64,000 nt of DNA from Acaudatibacter sp963835495 (GTDB taxonomy: Bacteria > Pseudomonadota > Alphaproteobacteria > Caulobacterales > Caulobacteraceae), in the NCBI GenBank assembly GCA_963835495.1, contig CAWIFQ010000005.1, positions 1,736,001-1,800,000 of the forward strand, in the 5' to 3' direction. Position numbers and translations under genes: made by a program. The notes below the pieces were generated by a model that had not been told where the DNA came from, searched no databases, and worked only from the letters and a program-made list of their open reading frames with translations. This document shows, piece after piece, positions 53,400 to 63,583 of the stretch (position 1 is the first letter of the stretch; every line of letters begins with the position of its first letter).

Positions 53400-54831
53400 T
53401 CGAGCCTCCGTTCGCTGAGCCAACGATATGGGCGTCTGGAAGCAGAAACACGATAGCGGCCGCGGCCGCCAGAGCGACGATCGCGCCGGCGATCGCGGCG
53501 AGGTGGAACGCCGCGATCAGCGCCGCGCCGCGCATCGTCAGCACCGCGCCGACCAGGGCGATCACGATCACGCCGCCCAATTGGGCGACGGCGCTGTTGA
53601 GGCCCGATGCGGCGCCGGTGTGCTTCGCGTCGATGGCGCCCAGGATCGCGGACGTGAGCGGGGCGGCGGCGCAGGCCATGCCGAGGGCGACAGCCGCAAC
53701 GCAAGGCAGCACGGCGGTCCAATAGTCGCCGCTCGGCCCGACCTGCAGCGCCAGCAACAGCCCCGCGGCCACCAGCGTCGCGCCGGCGATCAGCAGCGGC
53801 CTTGCGCCGACACGCCCGGCCAGGGCGCCCAGGAGCGGGGAACCCAGGCTCATGACGATCGGGAACGGCAGCAGCCCCGCGCCCGCCGCCGTCGCCGAAT
53901 AGCCGCCCGCGGTGATCAGCACGAACGGCAGCAGCAGCAGGAAGCCCGTGAGCGCGCCGTAGAGCAGCAGGGTGAGCAGGTTCAGCGCCACCAGCGGCCG
54001 CGAGCCGAACAGCGCCGGGGGCGTCAGGGCGCGGTCGCCCAGCCGCCGCTCGGTCCACGCGAACGCTGCGGCCAGCGCGGCGCCCAGGGCGACCGCGGCG
54101 ATCGGGCCGGCGCGCCAGCCCATGGCGCCGGCGCCCTCGGTCAGACCCCAGGTCAGGCCGGTGAGGGCGGCCGTGATCAGGGCCGCCCCGGCGACGTCGA
54201 GCTTCGCGCCCGCCGGCGGCGGGTCGCGGTCGATGCCGTAGAGGGCGAGGCCGGCCGCGGCGGCGGCCAGCGGCAGGTTGACCAGGAAGATCGCCCGCCA
54301 GCCCACCGTGTCGATCAGCCAGCCGCCCAGCACCGGCCCGACAGCGGCCGAGATCGCGCCCGCGGCGGCCCAGATCCCGACCGCGCGGCTGCGCGCCGGC
54401 CCCTCGAACGAAGCGCCGAGCACGGCCAGGCTGTTGGGCAGCATCAGCGCCGCGGCAAGACCCTGCGCGGCGCGGGCGGCGATCAGCCACGCCAGCGTCG
54501 GCGCGGCGGCGCTGGCCGCGGAACCGGCGGCGAAGAGCCCGATCCCGAGCGCCAGCATCCGCCGCCGGCCATAGCGATCGCCGAGCGCGCCGCCGAGCAG
54601 CAGCAGGGCGCTGAGCGGCAGCAGGTAGGCGTTGACCACCCACTGCAGGTCGGCTGCGCCGCCATGCAGGCTGCGCCCGATCGCCGGCACGCCGACGTTG
54701 ACCACCGAGCCGTCGACGAAGTCGAGGCTGGACGCCAGCACCGTCGCCGCGAGGACGAGGGTGGGGCGACGGGTCGCTCGATATGGGCCGGTCAACGCCT
54801 GGCCGCGGTCGCAGAGGGTCTTGGCGGTCAC
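53386..54831 (-). CDS. MFS transporter, DHA2 family
   Basis: Inner-membrane antiporter of 481 residues with about 14 helices. DFVDGSVVNVGVPAIGRSLH is the DHA2 helix-1 motif, LGGALGDRYGRRRMLALGIG motif A, and GPVLGGWLIDTVGWRAIFLVNLP the antiporter motif C. It would expel drugs or metabolites. ATG 54831 is assumed; upstream there is only a repeat region. Downstream genes (42-aa protein, OsmC, DUF2188, thiolase) run in the same direction. Confidence 0.88.
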   Translation of the reverse strand: MTAKTLCDRGQALTGPYRATRRPTLVLAATVLASSLDFVDGSVVNVGVPAIGRSLHGGAADLQWVVNAYLLPLSALLLLGGALGDRYGRRRMLALGIGLFAAGSAASAAAPTLAWLIAARAAQGLAAALMLPNSLAVLGASFEGPARSRAVGIWAAAGAISAAVGPVLGGWLIDTVGWRAIFLVNLPLAAAAAGLALYGIDRDPPPAGAKLDVAGAALITAALTGLTWGLTEGAGAMGWRAGPIAAVALGAALAAAFAWTERRLGDRALTPPALFGSRPLVALNLLTLLLYGALTGFLLLLPFVLITAGGYSATAAGAGLLPFPIVMSLGSPLLGALAGRVGARPLLIAGATLVAAGLLLALQVGPSGDYWTAVLPCVAAVALGMACAAAPLTSAILGAIDAKHTGAASGLNSAVAQLGGVIVIALVGAVLTMRGAALIAAFHLAAIAGAIVALAAAAAIVFLLPDAHIVGSANGGSSARP

Positions 54832-54900
54832 GCCGGCACCATAGGTGAAGACGCCGCGCGGTTCGCGGATTTGCAGTCGTGCGGACGTTGTGGCGGCAGG

Positions 54901-55011
54901 CCCCCTCCACCACTTCGTGGTCCCCCTCCCCCGATGGGGGAGGAGATTCAGCGCCGGCGCTCTTTTCTCCTCACGCGTAGGGGGAGGGGGACCGCGAAGC
55001 GGTGGAGGGGG
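54901..55011. repeat. Intergenic inverted repeat, family A, copy 3
   Basis: Left arm begins CCCCCTCCACCACTTCGTGG (54901-54920) and right arm ends GAAGCGGTGGAGGGGG (54996-55011). Arms are inverted with about 20 bases between, as in copy 2. The left arm has a compensated pair of changes in the palindrome (CACTTCGTGG against CGCTTCGCGG), so the stem is kept. It lies upstream of the MFS gene. Confidence 0.85.
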
Positions 55012-55159
55012 CTCGGGCTTGACGCGGATTCAACCACGTAGGTCATTGGCCCGGACGCTCATCCGGGCGCCGGGTCTTTGACATCGTGAGACTGTAGGAA
55101 ATCTGGGGCGCCGCCGTGCCGGCGCCTTGGGAAGGGCGCCGTTATTAACGGTGATTAGC

Positions 55160-55175
55160 GGTTTCACGTGAAACA
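55160..55175. promoter_or_regulatory. parS-like ParB-binding site
   Basis: GGTTTCACGTGAAACA at 55160-55175 matches the parS consensus TGTTTCACGTGAAACA at 15 of 16 positions; the inner 14 bases (55161-55174) are a perfect palindrome. The site is in the gene-free stretch 55012-55265. parS sites recruit ParB near the chromosome origin. No parA or parB gene is in the window, so it may mark origin-proximal DNA, or be a chance match. Confidence 0.72.
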
Positions 55176-55265
55176 TCGCCGCCGCGCCGACGCCTCCGTG
55201 GCGCAGGAAAACTGAAAGGGTTGCAGGTAACCCGCTCGGATTCCTCGTCACGGTCCAAGCTTCAA

Positions 55266-55354
55266 CGTCATGGCCGGGCTTGTCCCGGCCATCCGTGGAC
55301 GCGGTGTGCATGGATTGCCGGCGCTCCGCGCTTCGCGCTCCAGTCGGCAATGAC
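55266..55354. repeat. Intergenic inverted repeat, family D, copy 2
   Basis: Starts CGTCATGGCCGGGCTTGTCC (55266-55285) with the palindromic half GGCCGGGCTTGTCCCGGCC, continues to GATTGCCGGCGCTCCGCGCT and ends GGCAATGACG at about 55354. The two halves are the same as in 39530-39636 but in the opposite order. It lies just upstream of the desaturase stop. Confidence 0.78.
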
Positions 55355-55386
55355 GCGGGTTGTAGTGGGCTTACCCGGGGCGGCGC

Positions 55387-56547
55387 CTAGGACGTGGCGT
55401 TCGCCGCCAGCCGCGCGCCCACCGCCGCCAGCAGCATGTCGTGGGCGCGGTCGACGATGTCGTCGATCGAGGGGGTCTTGGCGAACATCGCCTTCGCGCC
55501 GGCGAGGATCTCGTCGCGGGTGGGCATCTGCGGCAGGTGGACGGTGGCCAGCGCCTCGCTGGCGCGGTGCTGGGCGCGGGCCAGCGTCTCCTGCAGCGCC
55601 GCCAGCTCGGGGCCGTGCAGCGCCTCGGCGATCGCCCGCGCGATCGGTTCGGGATTGAAGCGGGCGGCCAGCTGTTCGGCCGCGCGGTCGATCACCCGCG
55701 CGCCCAGCCGCTGCTCGCCGCGCAGCAGCGCCTCGGGCGGCAGCTTCAGGTCCCACACCAAGCCGGTCCAGGAGAGCGCGCGCAGGATGTAGAAGGTGCC
55801 GTCGACTTCCCACCAGCGGAACCCCTGGCGCACGCTGCTCTGGCAGGCGTGGTGGTTGTTGTGCCAGCCCTCGCCCATCGTCAGCAGCGCCAGGAACCAG
55901 TTGTTGCGGGAGTCGTCGCCCGTCACGAAGCGCTTCTTGCCGTGCACGTGGGCGAGCGAATTGATGCAGAAGGTGGAGTGGTAGACCATCACCGTGCTCC
56001 ACAGGAACCCGACCACCACGCCGGGCCAGCCGGCGATCAGGAAGCAGAGCAGCGCGGTCAGGATGGCCGGGACCAGCTCGAACCTGTCGAGCCATACCAG
56101 CTCGGGAAACTTCGCCAGATCGGCCACCCGCACGAGGTCGGTCTTGGCGTGCTTGGCATCGAAGATCCAGCCGACGTGGGCGTAGAAGAAGCCGCGGCGG
56201 CGCGGCGAATGGGTGTCGAGCTCGGTGTCGGAGTAGAGGTGATGGCGCCGGTGCAGTGCGGCCCACCACAGCACGCTGTTCTGCGCCGTGGTCTGGGCGA
56301 GGAAGGCCAGCACGAACTGGAACACGCGGCTGGTGGAGAACGCCCGGTGCGAGAAGTAGCGGTGGTAGCCCGCGCCGATGGCGAAGATGCGCAGCCAGTA
56401 CAGCCCGACGCACAGCGCCAGCGCCTGCCAGGTGACGCCGGTCCAGAACGCCGCCAGGCAGAGCAGATGCACCATCAGGAACGGCCCCGCCTGGGGGTGG
56501 ACGATGTCGGTAGGGGCGCCGTCGTCGGCGTCGCGGTGGGTGGCCAT
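55387..56547 (-). CDS. Acyl-CoA delta-9 desaturase (stearoyl-CoA type)
   Basis: Membrane di-iron desaturase of 386 residues. Histidine boxes are HRYFSH, HRRHH and HNNHH (in GEGWHNNHHACQSS). Hydrophobic pairs at about residues 25-60 and 160-200 flank them. It has a C-terminal extension of about 110 residues after the fatty acid desaturase core (ARFNPEPIARAIAEALHGPE...), helical and of unknown role, seen in related alphaproteobacterial proteins. Introduces a cis double bond in saturated acyl chains. ATG 56547 (MATHRDADDGAPTDIVHPQ). 56548-56691 holds only AT-rich spacer. Confidence 0.9.
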   Translation of the reverse strand: MATHRDADDGAPTDIVHPQAGPFLMVHLLCLAAFWTGVTWQALALCVGLYWLRIFAIGAGYHRYFSHRAFSTSRVFQFVLAFLAQTTAQNSVLWWAALHRRHHLYSDTELDTHSPRRRGFFYAHVGWIFDAKHAKTDLVRVADLAKFPELVWLDRFELVPAILTALLCFLIAGWPGVVVGFLWSTVMVYHSTFCINSLAHVHGKKRFVTGDDSRNNWFLALLTMGEGWHNNHHACQSSVRQGFRWWEVDGTFYILRALSWTGLVWDLKLPPEALLRGEQRLGARVIDRAAEQLAARFNPEPIARAIAEALHGPELAALQETLARAQHRASEALATVHLPQMPTRDEILAGAKAMFAKTPSIDDIVDRAHDMLLAAVGARLAANATS

Positions 56548-56691
56548 ATGGGCGTAGGGTTCCTGGACGGGCTCGCGGCGCGGGGCTGGCGGTACGCTGG
56601 GAGTGTGTCCGTTGTGTAGCTGCTAGCCCGCTATGTAAGCTATTTTCCTTCCCCGCGCCTAAATATCCGGGCGCGGCATCCGGCCGCCCCT

Positions 56692-58389
56692 TCAGCCGCC
56701 GGTCAGCGCCCAGACCGCTTCCTTGACCTTCGCCATGGCGACGTGGCCGACCAATTCCAGGTCCAGATGCGGCAGGTTGGGCAATTCGTCGGCCGGAACC
56801 ACGGCGTCGACGATCGCGGGACCATCTACGGCGAACGCGTCGGCGATCGCCGCCTTGAGCTCGCCCGGCTTCCTGGCGGTGAAGCCGTGGCCACCGCAGG
56901 CGCGGGCCAGCGCCGCGAAATCGGGATTGGGGAAGTCGATCGCCTGGTGGAACGCCGGAATGCCGACCTTCTCCGCCTCCAGCGTGATCAGTCCCAGCGC
57001 GGAGTTGTTGTAGATCACCACCTTGACCGGCAGCTTGTGGTGCACGGCGGTCATGAACTCGCACATCAGCATGTTGAAACCGCCGTCGCCGCACATGGCG
57101 ATCACCTGGCGCGACCGATCCAGCGCCTGCACGCCGTTGGCCTGGCCCAACGCCGTGCCCACCGCGGCGTTGTTGAACGAGCCGATGATCCGCTGCGATC
57201 CGCTCTGCCGGATCCAGTTGGCCGACCACAGCGTGTTGAGCCCGGTGTCGAACACGAACACCGCGTCGCGCGCGGCCAGATCGCCGACGGCGCGGGCGAC
57301 CGCCTGGGGATGGATGCGGTCCGGGCTGCGCGCGAGATCGGCCTGCCGGTCGAGCATCTCGTCCCACTTGCGCCGCTCGCGGGCGACGCCGTCGAAGAAC
57401 CGGCGGTCATCCTTGGACGACACTTCCGCCAGCAGCAGCTGCAGCGTCGGCAGCGCCGAGCCGGCGACGCCCAGCACGGTCGGCGCGCGGCGGCCAAGCA
57501 CCTCCGGCCGCTCGTCGATCTGGACGACCGTCGCCTTGGTCGGCAGGAATTCGGAATAGGGATAGTCGGTGCCGACCATCAGCAGCAGATCGCAGCCCAT
57601 CACCGCCTCGTAGACGGCCTTGGTGCCGATCACGCCGATCCCGCCCATCCAGCGCGGATCGTCAAAGGGCATGATGTCCTTGCCCTTGACCGAGTGGATC
57701 AGCGGGGCCTTGAGCCGGTCCGAAAGCGTGCGCAGCTCGTCGGCGGCGCCGTGGCAGCCATTGCCGCACATGATCACCACGCTGCCCGCCTTGTCGATCA
57801 GTCGGGCGACTTGCGCCACCGCCTCGCGGCTGGCGGCGAACGGCTGGCGGGGCCGCAGCGTCGCGACGCTGGAAAGCTCGCCGTCCGCCTTCGCGCCGAT
57901 CACGTCCTGCGGCAGCGTCAGGTGGGCGACGCCGCGGCCGGAGAAGGCCGCTGCGATCGCCTGGTGGATCACGCCGGGCGCCTGCGCCGGCGACTGGATG
58001 GTCTCGGTGTAGAGCGCCACGTCGCGAAACAGCAGGTCCGGCTTGGTGGTCTGGATGTAGTCGACGCCCTGGAACCGCCGCGGCATGTCGCCCGAGAGCG
58101 CCAGCACCGGGGCGTGGTCGCGGGAGGCTTCGTAGAGACCCGCCACCAGATGTGTGCTGCCGGGCCCGGTGGTGCCGGCGCAGACGCCCAGACCCCCGGT
58201 GAGCTTGGCCTGGCCCGCGGCCGCCAGCGCCGCGCCCTCCTCGTGCCGGACGCCGACCCATTCGATCTTGCTCCGTCGCACCGCGTCGGCGAGCGGATTG
58301 AGCGAGTCGCCGATCAGGCCGAACACGTGCTTGACGCCAACCCGCTCGAGCCCGCCGACCAGAACGTCGGCAACCGTCTGGGACATCAT
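56692..58389 (-). CDS. Thiamine-diphosphate enzyme, pyruvate dehydrogenase (quinone)/PoxB-like
   Basis: 565-residue enzyme of the acetolactate synthase/pyruvate oxidase family. N-terminal PYR domain with RHEEGAALAAAGQAK (Glu50 likely activates ThDP), central FAD-like domain, and C-terminal ThDP domain with GDGGFNMLMCEFMTAV and NNSALGL. KHVFGLIGDSLNPLADAVRR is typical of PoxB. It would oxidise pyruvate to acetate and CO2 with electrons to ubiquinone, but a C-terminal membrane-binding helix like PoxB's is not obvious, so another alpha-keto acid is possible. Divergent from the TonB receptor. Confidence 0.85.
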   Translation of the reverse strand: MMSQTVADVLVGGLERVGVKHVFGLIGDSLNPLADAVRRSKIEWVGVRHEEGAALAAAGQAKLTGGLGVCAGTTGPGSTHLVAGLYEASRDHAPVLALSGDMPRRFQGVDYIQTTKPDLLFRDVALYTETIQSPAQAPGVIHQAIAAAFSGRGVAHLTLPQDVIGAKADGELSSVATLRPRQPFAASREAVAQVARLIDKAGSVVIMCGNGCHGAADELRTLSDRLKAPLIHSVKGKDIMPFDDPRWMGGIGVIGTKAVYEAVMGCDLLLMVGTDYPYSEFLPTKATVVQIDERPEVLGRRAPTVLGVAGSALPTLQLLLAEVSSKDDRRFFDGVARERRKWDEMLDRQADLARSPDRIHPQAVARAVGDLAARDAVFVFDTGLNTLWSANWIRQSGSQRIIGSFNNAAVGTALGQANGVQALDRSRQVIAMCGDGGFNMLMCEFMTAVHHKLPVKVVIYNNSALGLITLEAEKVGIPAFHQAIDFPNPDFAALARACGGHGFTARKPGELKAAIADAFAVDGPAIVDAVVPADELPNLPHLDLELVGHVAMAKVKEAVWALTGG

Positions 58390-58690
58390 CCGCTCCTGTC
58401 CGTCCGCGTTCGCGATGTCGGCCCTCGCCGATCGTCCGGCGAGCGTGGCGATGCCCGGTACGTCGGGACGAAATTCGGGCTGCGCAAGTGACGCGGCCGC
58501 CGGACACGCCGGTCACAATGTTCATCCGGCTGTAGTTTTACCATCACCGAAGCGTCACGGAGCGCCCCTATGGTCAGGGCGCGTCGGGGGTTCACGTCGC
58601 AGTTTTCTGTTCGGTTCGCGCTGTCTTCAGCGTGCGCACGGTGCTGCGCGCGCGCCGGCGGTTACGACCAATTCCTCGGGGGAGAAGTCC

Positions 58691-61486
58691 GTGAAAGCCA
58701 GATTCAAGTTTTCGTGCGCCGTCGCGGCGATCCTCAGCGGATATGCCGGCGCAGCGCTCGCCGCCGATCCGGGCGTATCGCCCACGGCCGTTCAGCAGGT
58801 CACTGTCACGGACGCCGCCGCCGACGCCACCGCCAGCGGCGGATCCGTCGGGGTCGAAGAAGTCATCGTCACGGCCGAGCGCCGCGACGAAAGCGTCCAG
58901 TCGGTGCCGGCGACGATTCAGGCCTTCACCGGCCAAGTGCTGGCGCAGCAGAACATCACCACCCTCGATGACCTGATCAAGTACACGCCCAACGTCACGT
59001 TCGGGAACAACGGCCCGGGCCAGGGCGTGATCTTCATGCGCGGCCTCAGCGCCGGCCTGCAGGGCAACCAGTCCAGCGCCACGATCGCGACCTTCCCGAA
59101 CGTCGCGCTCTATCTCGACGACCAGTCGATGCAGTTCCCCGGGCGCAACGTCGACGTCTACGCGGTCGACCTGGAGCGGGTCGAAGTGCTCGAGGGTCCG
59201 CAAGGCACGCTGTTCGGCGGCGGCGCCGAAGCCGGCGCCATCCGCTACATCACCAACAAGCCGAAGATCGGCGGTTTCGAAGCCAGCGCCGAAGCCCAGG
59301 CCGGCGTGACCGAAGGCGGCGATCCGAACTACGCGTTCAACGCCGTGTTCAACTTCCCGGTCAACGACAAGGCCGCCGTTCGCCTGGTGCTCTACGACGA
59401 CCATCACGGCGGCTACATCGACAACGTGCCGAGCACCTTCACCCGCTCGAACAACGACGCCGGCAACAGCTACTTCAACATAGCGCCGAACGCGGCGGGC
59501 ACCTGCCCGAACGGGCTGCCAGCCGGCGGCGCCGCGCACCTGTGCACGCTGCCGGGCGCGCCGCAGGCCAACAACGGCGCTATCGCCCGCAACAACTTCA
59601 ACCCGGTCGACTACCAGGGCGCGCGCCTGTCAGCGCTCTATGACATCAACGACTGACTGGAACGTCCTGGTCAGCGAGAGCTTCCAGAGCCTGGACGCCG
59701 AGGGCGTGTCGGTGGAATACCCCACCGGTTCCGATTTCCAGCCGCTGCGGCCGCTGCAGACGACGGTGTTCTCGCCGTCGTACGACCGGGACAGCTACTC
59801 GAACACCGCCTGGACCGTGAACGGCAAGCTCGGCCCGCTGAAGGCGGTCTATACCGGCAGCTACCTGCTGCGGCACATCAACCAGCAGATGGACTACTCC
59901 AACTATTCGCGGTCGGTGGGCGGCACCTACTACGCCTGCACGGGCGGCACGGGCGGATTGCTCGGCGCTGGCGCGCCGCTGACGTGCTTCTCGCCCGTCT
60001 CCAGCTGGCTCGACCAGGTCAGGAACACCCACCTGAGCAACGAATTCCGGGTCAGCACCCCGGACGACTGGCGCATCCGCGGCATCGCCGGGCGTGTACC
60101 AGGAAAACTTCCGCATCTACGACAATATGAACTTCAACTATAAGACCGTTCCGGATTGCTCGCCGCAGAACCTCACCATCGCGCTTGGGGGCGGCCAGCC
60201 TTGCCTGGCCAATGTCACAACGGCGCCCGGCTCCACCGCCAACACGCCTGGGCAGCGCAGCAACAGCACCGCCTTCGGTGAAGACACCCAGCGCGGCTAC
60301 GACCAGATCGCGTTCTTCGGCTCGGTCGATTTCGACGTGATCCCACATGTGCTGACGATCAGCGCCGGGACCCGCTGGTACCAGTACAAGGAGTTCGAGG
60401 TCGGCTCGGAATATGAGACCGGCGGCGGCTGCCTGAACGTGCCGAACGGCGGATGCGTTGGCTACAACCCGGCTACGGGCTCCGGCGGCGGCATGTTCAA
60501 CATCGACTCCCACCACGACCACGTGACCTATTCCGGCTTCAAGAGCCGCGCGAACATCACCTGGCACATCACGCCTGACGTGCTGACCTACTTCACCTAT
60601 TCGGAAGGCTTCCGGCCCGGCGGTTTCAACCGCACCGTCGGTGGGGTCGCGCCGTTCCCGATCCTCAACCCCGCTGTTCCCGCTGGGCGCGACGGCGGGC
60701 CCCGCCCAGTTCGAAAAGCCGAACGGCTACGCGCCCGACTCGCTGACGAACTACGAGATCGGCCTCAAGAGCGAGTTCTTCGATCACAGGCTGCAGCTCA
60801 ACCTCACCGCCTACCACATGGAGTGGGACAACGTTCAGCTGCTGTTCTTCAACCCGACCGAGCTGGGCAACACCACCTTCGGCATCAACGGCCCGAACTA
60901 CGACGTCAACGGCGGCGAGATTCAGGTCATCGCCAAGGTGACCGATGGGCTGACGGTGCAGGGATCGGGAACCTACAACGACGACCGGCAAGCGAATTCG
61001 CCGTGCTTGACCAGCAACATTGCGGGGAGCCCGAGCTTCGGCAAATGCATCACGCAGATCTTCCAGAAGGGCGTCGGCGCGGTGTCGTTCCAGAACCCCT
61101 TCGGCGCCGTCGGCACGGTGCCGGCTTTCTCGCCGGCGTTCCAGGGCGATATCCGCGCCCGCTACGACTGGTCGATCGGCGACTACAAGGCGTTCGTGCA
61201 GGTGGGCGGCAGCTACACCGGCAGCCAGTTCAACCAGCCGGCCACCTACGCGTCGGGCACGGGCGTGCTGGTGCCGAACACGACGCTGCTGCGCTACGAG
61301 ATGCCGGGCTATGGCACCCTCGACGCGTCGGTCGGCGTCTCGAAGGACAATTGGTACGCCTCGATCTACGGCGCCAACCTGACCAACTCTCACGCCAGCA
61401 TGTTCACGTCGTCGACACAGTTCATCAAGTCGGAGGTGCCGATCCGGCCGGCGGTGGTCATGCTGAAGATCGGCGCGCATTTTTGA
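58691..61486 (+). CDS. TonB-dependent outer-membrane receptor, frameshifted three times
   Basis: Outer-membrane active-transport receptor, about 930 residues after correction. Signal peptide from GTG 58691 (VKARFKFSCAVAAILSGYAG), TonB-box/plug region VEEVIVTAERRDESVQSVPA and GVIFMRGLSAG, LERVEVLEGPQGTLFGGGA (plug end), then beta-barrel strands such as DVLTYFTYSEGFRPGGFNRT and NYEIGLKSEFFDHRLQLNLT, with the final strand ending in IGAHF. Three +1 shifts lie near 59656, 60092 and 60669 (the last in a run of four C). The substrate is unknown; the family covers siderophores, carbohydrates and other bulky nutrients. Confidence 0.87.
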
Positions 61487-61572
61487 GGCCCGACTTCCTG
61501 GCGATCAGGTCGTGTTAGGGTAAGGCGTATGGGCGGGCCGCAGGCCCGCCCATCGTCGCATTCTCGGGCTGC

Positions 61573-63583
61573 ATGGACTCGACCACCCTCCCTCCGTCGC
61601 CGATCGAAGCGGAAGTCGCCCGGCTGCGGAAGCTGCAGAAGGACGGCCAGCACGAGACCGTGCTGCAGGCCGCCGAGGCGCTGCTGCGCGACCTGCCGGA
61701 GAACCGCGATCTGCTGCTGATCGCCGCGATCAGTCTGCGCTACCTGCTGCGCATCGACGACGCCCTGTCGATGCTGGAGCGACTGGAGCGGACCCAGCCC
61801 CGCTTCAGCCGTCTGCACGAAGAACGGGGCCTGTGTTTCGTCGCGCTCAAGAACGCGCCGCCGGCGATCGACGCGCTGCTGCGGGCGGTGAACATCAATC
61901 CCGCGTTGCCGACCAGCTGGCGCATGCTGGAGGGCCTCTATCGCCTGACGGGCGAACTGGAGAACGCGGCCACCGCCGACGCCCACGTCGCCGCCCTCAA
62001 GAACCTGCCGCCCGAGGTGGTGACCGCGACGTCGCTGTTCTCCGACGGCGATCTCGTGCCCGCCGAGCAGATCATACGCGCCTTCCTGCTGCGCGAAGGC
62101 GACCATCCGGAGGCGATGCGGCTCTTGGCGCGGATCGGGCTGGCGCGCGATGTGCTGGACGACGCCGAACTGCTGCTGGAGGCCGTGCTCGAGCTCGCGC
62201 CGCAGTACCAGGCGGCGCGGTACGACTACGCCCAGACGCTGGTGAAGCGGCAGAAGTACCCGCAGGCCCGCGCGCAGCTGCAGCAGTTGCTGGACCGCGA
62301 GCCGCGCAACACAGACTACCGGGCCCTCGCGGCGACGGCCGCGGTCGGCCTTGGCGAGCACGACCAGGCGATTGCGATCTATCGCGAGCTGCTGATCGAA
62401 CTACCAGCATCGCCGGATGTCCACTTGTGGATCGCCCATGCGCTGAAGACAGTCGGCCAGGTCCCCGAGGCGATCGAGGCCTATCGCGCGGCGGCTGCGG
62501 CGCGGCCGGATTTCGGCGACGCCTACTGGAGCCTGGCGAACCTGAAGCTTTACCGCTTCAGCGACGAAGAGATGGCGCGGATGCGGGCCGAGGAAGCCTC
62601 GCCGACCACGATTCTGGAAGACCGCTATCACCTGTGCTTCGCGCTCGGCAAAGCGCTGGAGGATCGCGGCGAGATCGCCGAATCCTGGGCCTACTACGAA
62701 CGCGGCAACGCGCTGAAGCGCTCGGAAAGCCGCTATCGTCCCGAAATCCTCGAGACCAACACGGCCCACCAGGCGCAGGTCTGCACCCGGGAGTTCTTCG
62801 CGCGCCGCGCCGGCTGGGGCGAGCCGCGGCCCGACCCGATCTTCATCCTCGGCCTGCCGCGGTCAGGCTCGACGCTGCTGGAACAGATCCTCGCGTCGCA
62901 CTCCCAGGTGGAGGGCACGCAGGAACTGTCGGACATCCCACGGGTCGTGCTCGACCTGCAGGGCCGCGATCCCGACCTGGACAATCCACGCTATCCGGCC
63001 GTGCTGGCGGAGATGCCGGAGGAGGATTTCCAGCGGCTGGGCGCGGCCTATCTGGCCGACACGCAGGTCTATCGGGCCGGCGGCAAGCCGTTCTTCATCG
63101 ACAAGAACCCGAACAATTTCCGCCACATCGGCCTGATCCACCTGATGCTGCCGAACGCGCGGATCATCGACGCGCGGCGCGAGCCGATGGCGTGCTGCTT
63201 CAGCAATTTCAAGCAGCTGTTCGCCCAGGGGCAGGAGTTCACCTACAGCGTGGACGACATCGCCCGCTACTACCGCACCTACCTCGATCTCATGCGCCAC
63301 TGGGACGAGGCGCTGCCCGGGCCGGGTGTTGCGCGTGCAGCACGAGGACGTGGTGGACGACCTGGAAGGCAGCGTGCGGCGGCTGCTGGACTATTGTGGC
63401 CTGCCGTTCGAGCCCGCCTGCCTCGAGTTCCACAAGACCGAACGCAGCGTGAGGACGCCCAGCTCCGAGCAGGTGAGACGGCCAATCTTCCGCGACGGCC
63501 TCGACCAGTGGACCAAGTATGCGCCCTGGCTCGGTGAGCTCGAGGCCGCGCTAGGAGACGCCCTGGTTCGCTACCGCGATTAG
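61573..63583 (+). CDS. TPR-repeat sulfotransferase, frameshifted near the C terminus
   Basis: About 669 residues. The first about 400 residues are TPR repeats (YDYAQTLVKRQKYPQARAQL; YRELLIELPASPDVHLWIAH; AIEAYRAAAAARPDFGDAYW). A sulfotransferase domain follows: PAPS 5'-binding loop FILGLPRSGSTLLEQILASH, 3'-side motif in INARIIDARREPMACCFSNF-type region at 63150-63200, and the C-terminal RVLRVQHEDVVDDLEGSVRR in the next frame. One +1 shift near 63324 joins the two. Likely cytoplasmic; the acceptor is unknown. Lies 86 bases after the TonB receptor; its 3' end overlaps the convergent DUF5690 gene by 33 bases. Confidence 0.86.

Noticed and set aside
53428..55041. 537-residue plus-strand frame through the DHA2 transporter
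   Set aside because: Arg/Gly/Gln low-complexity shadow; the minus-strand transporter is well supported.
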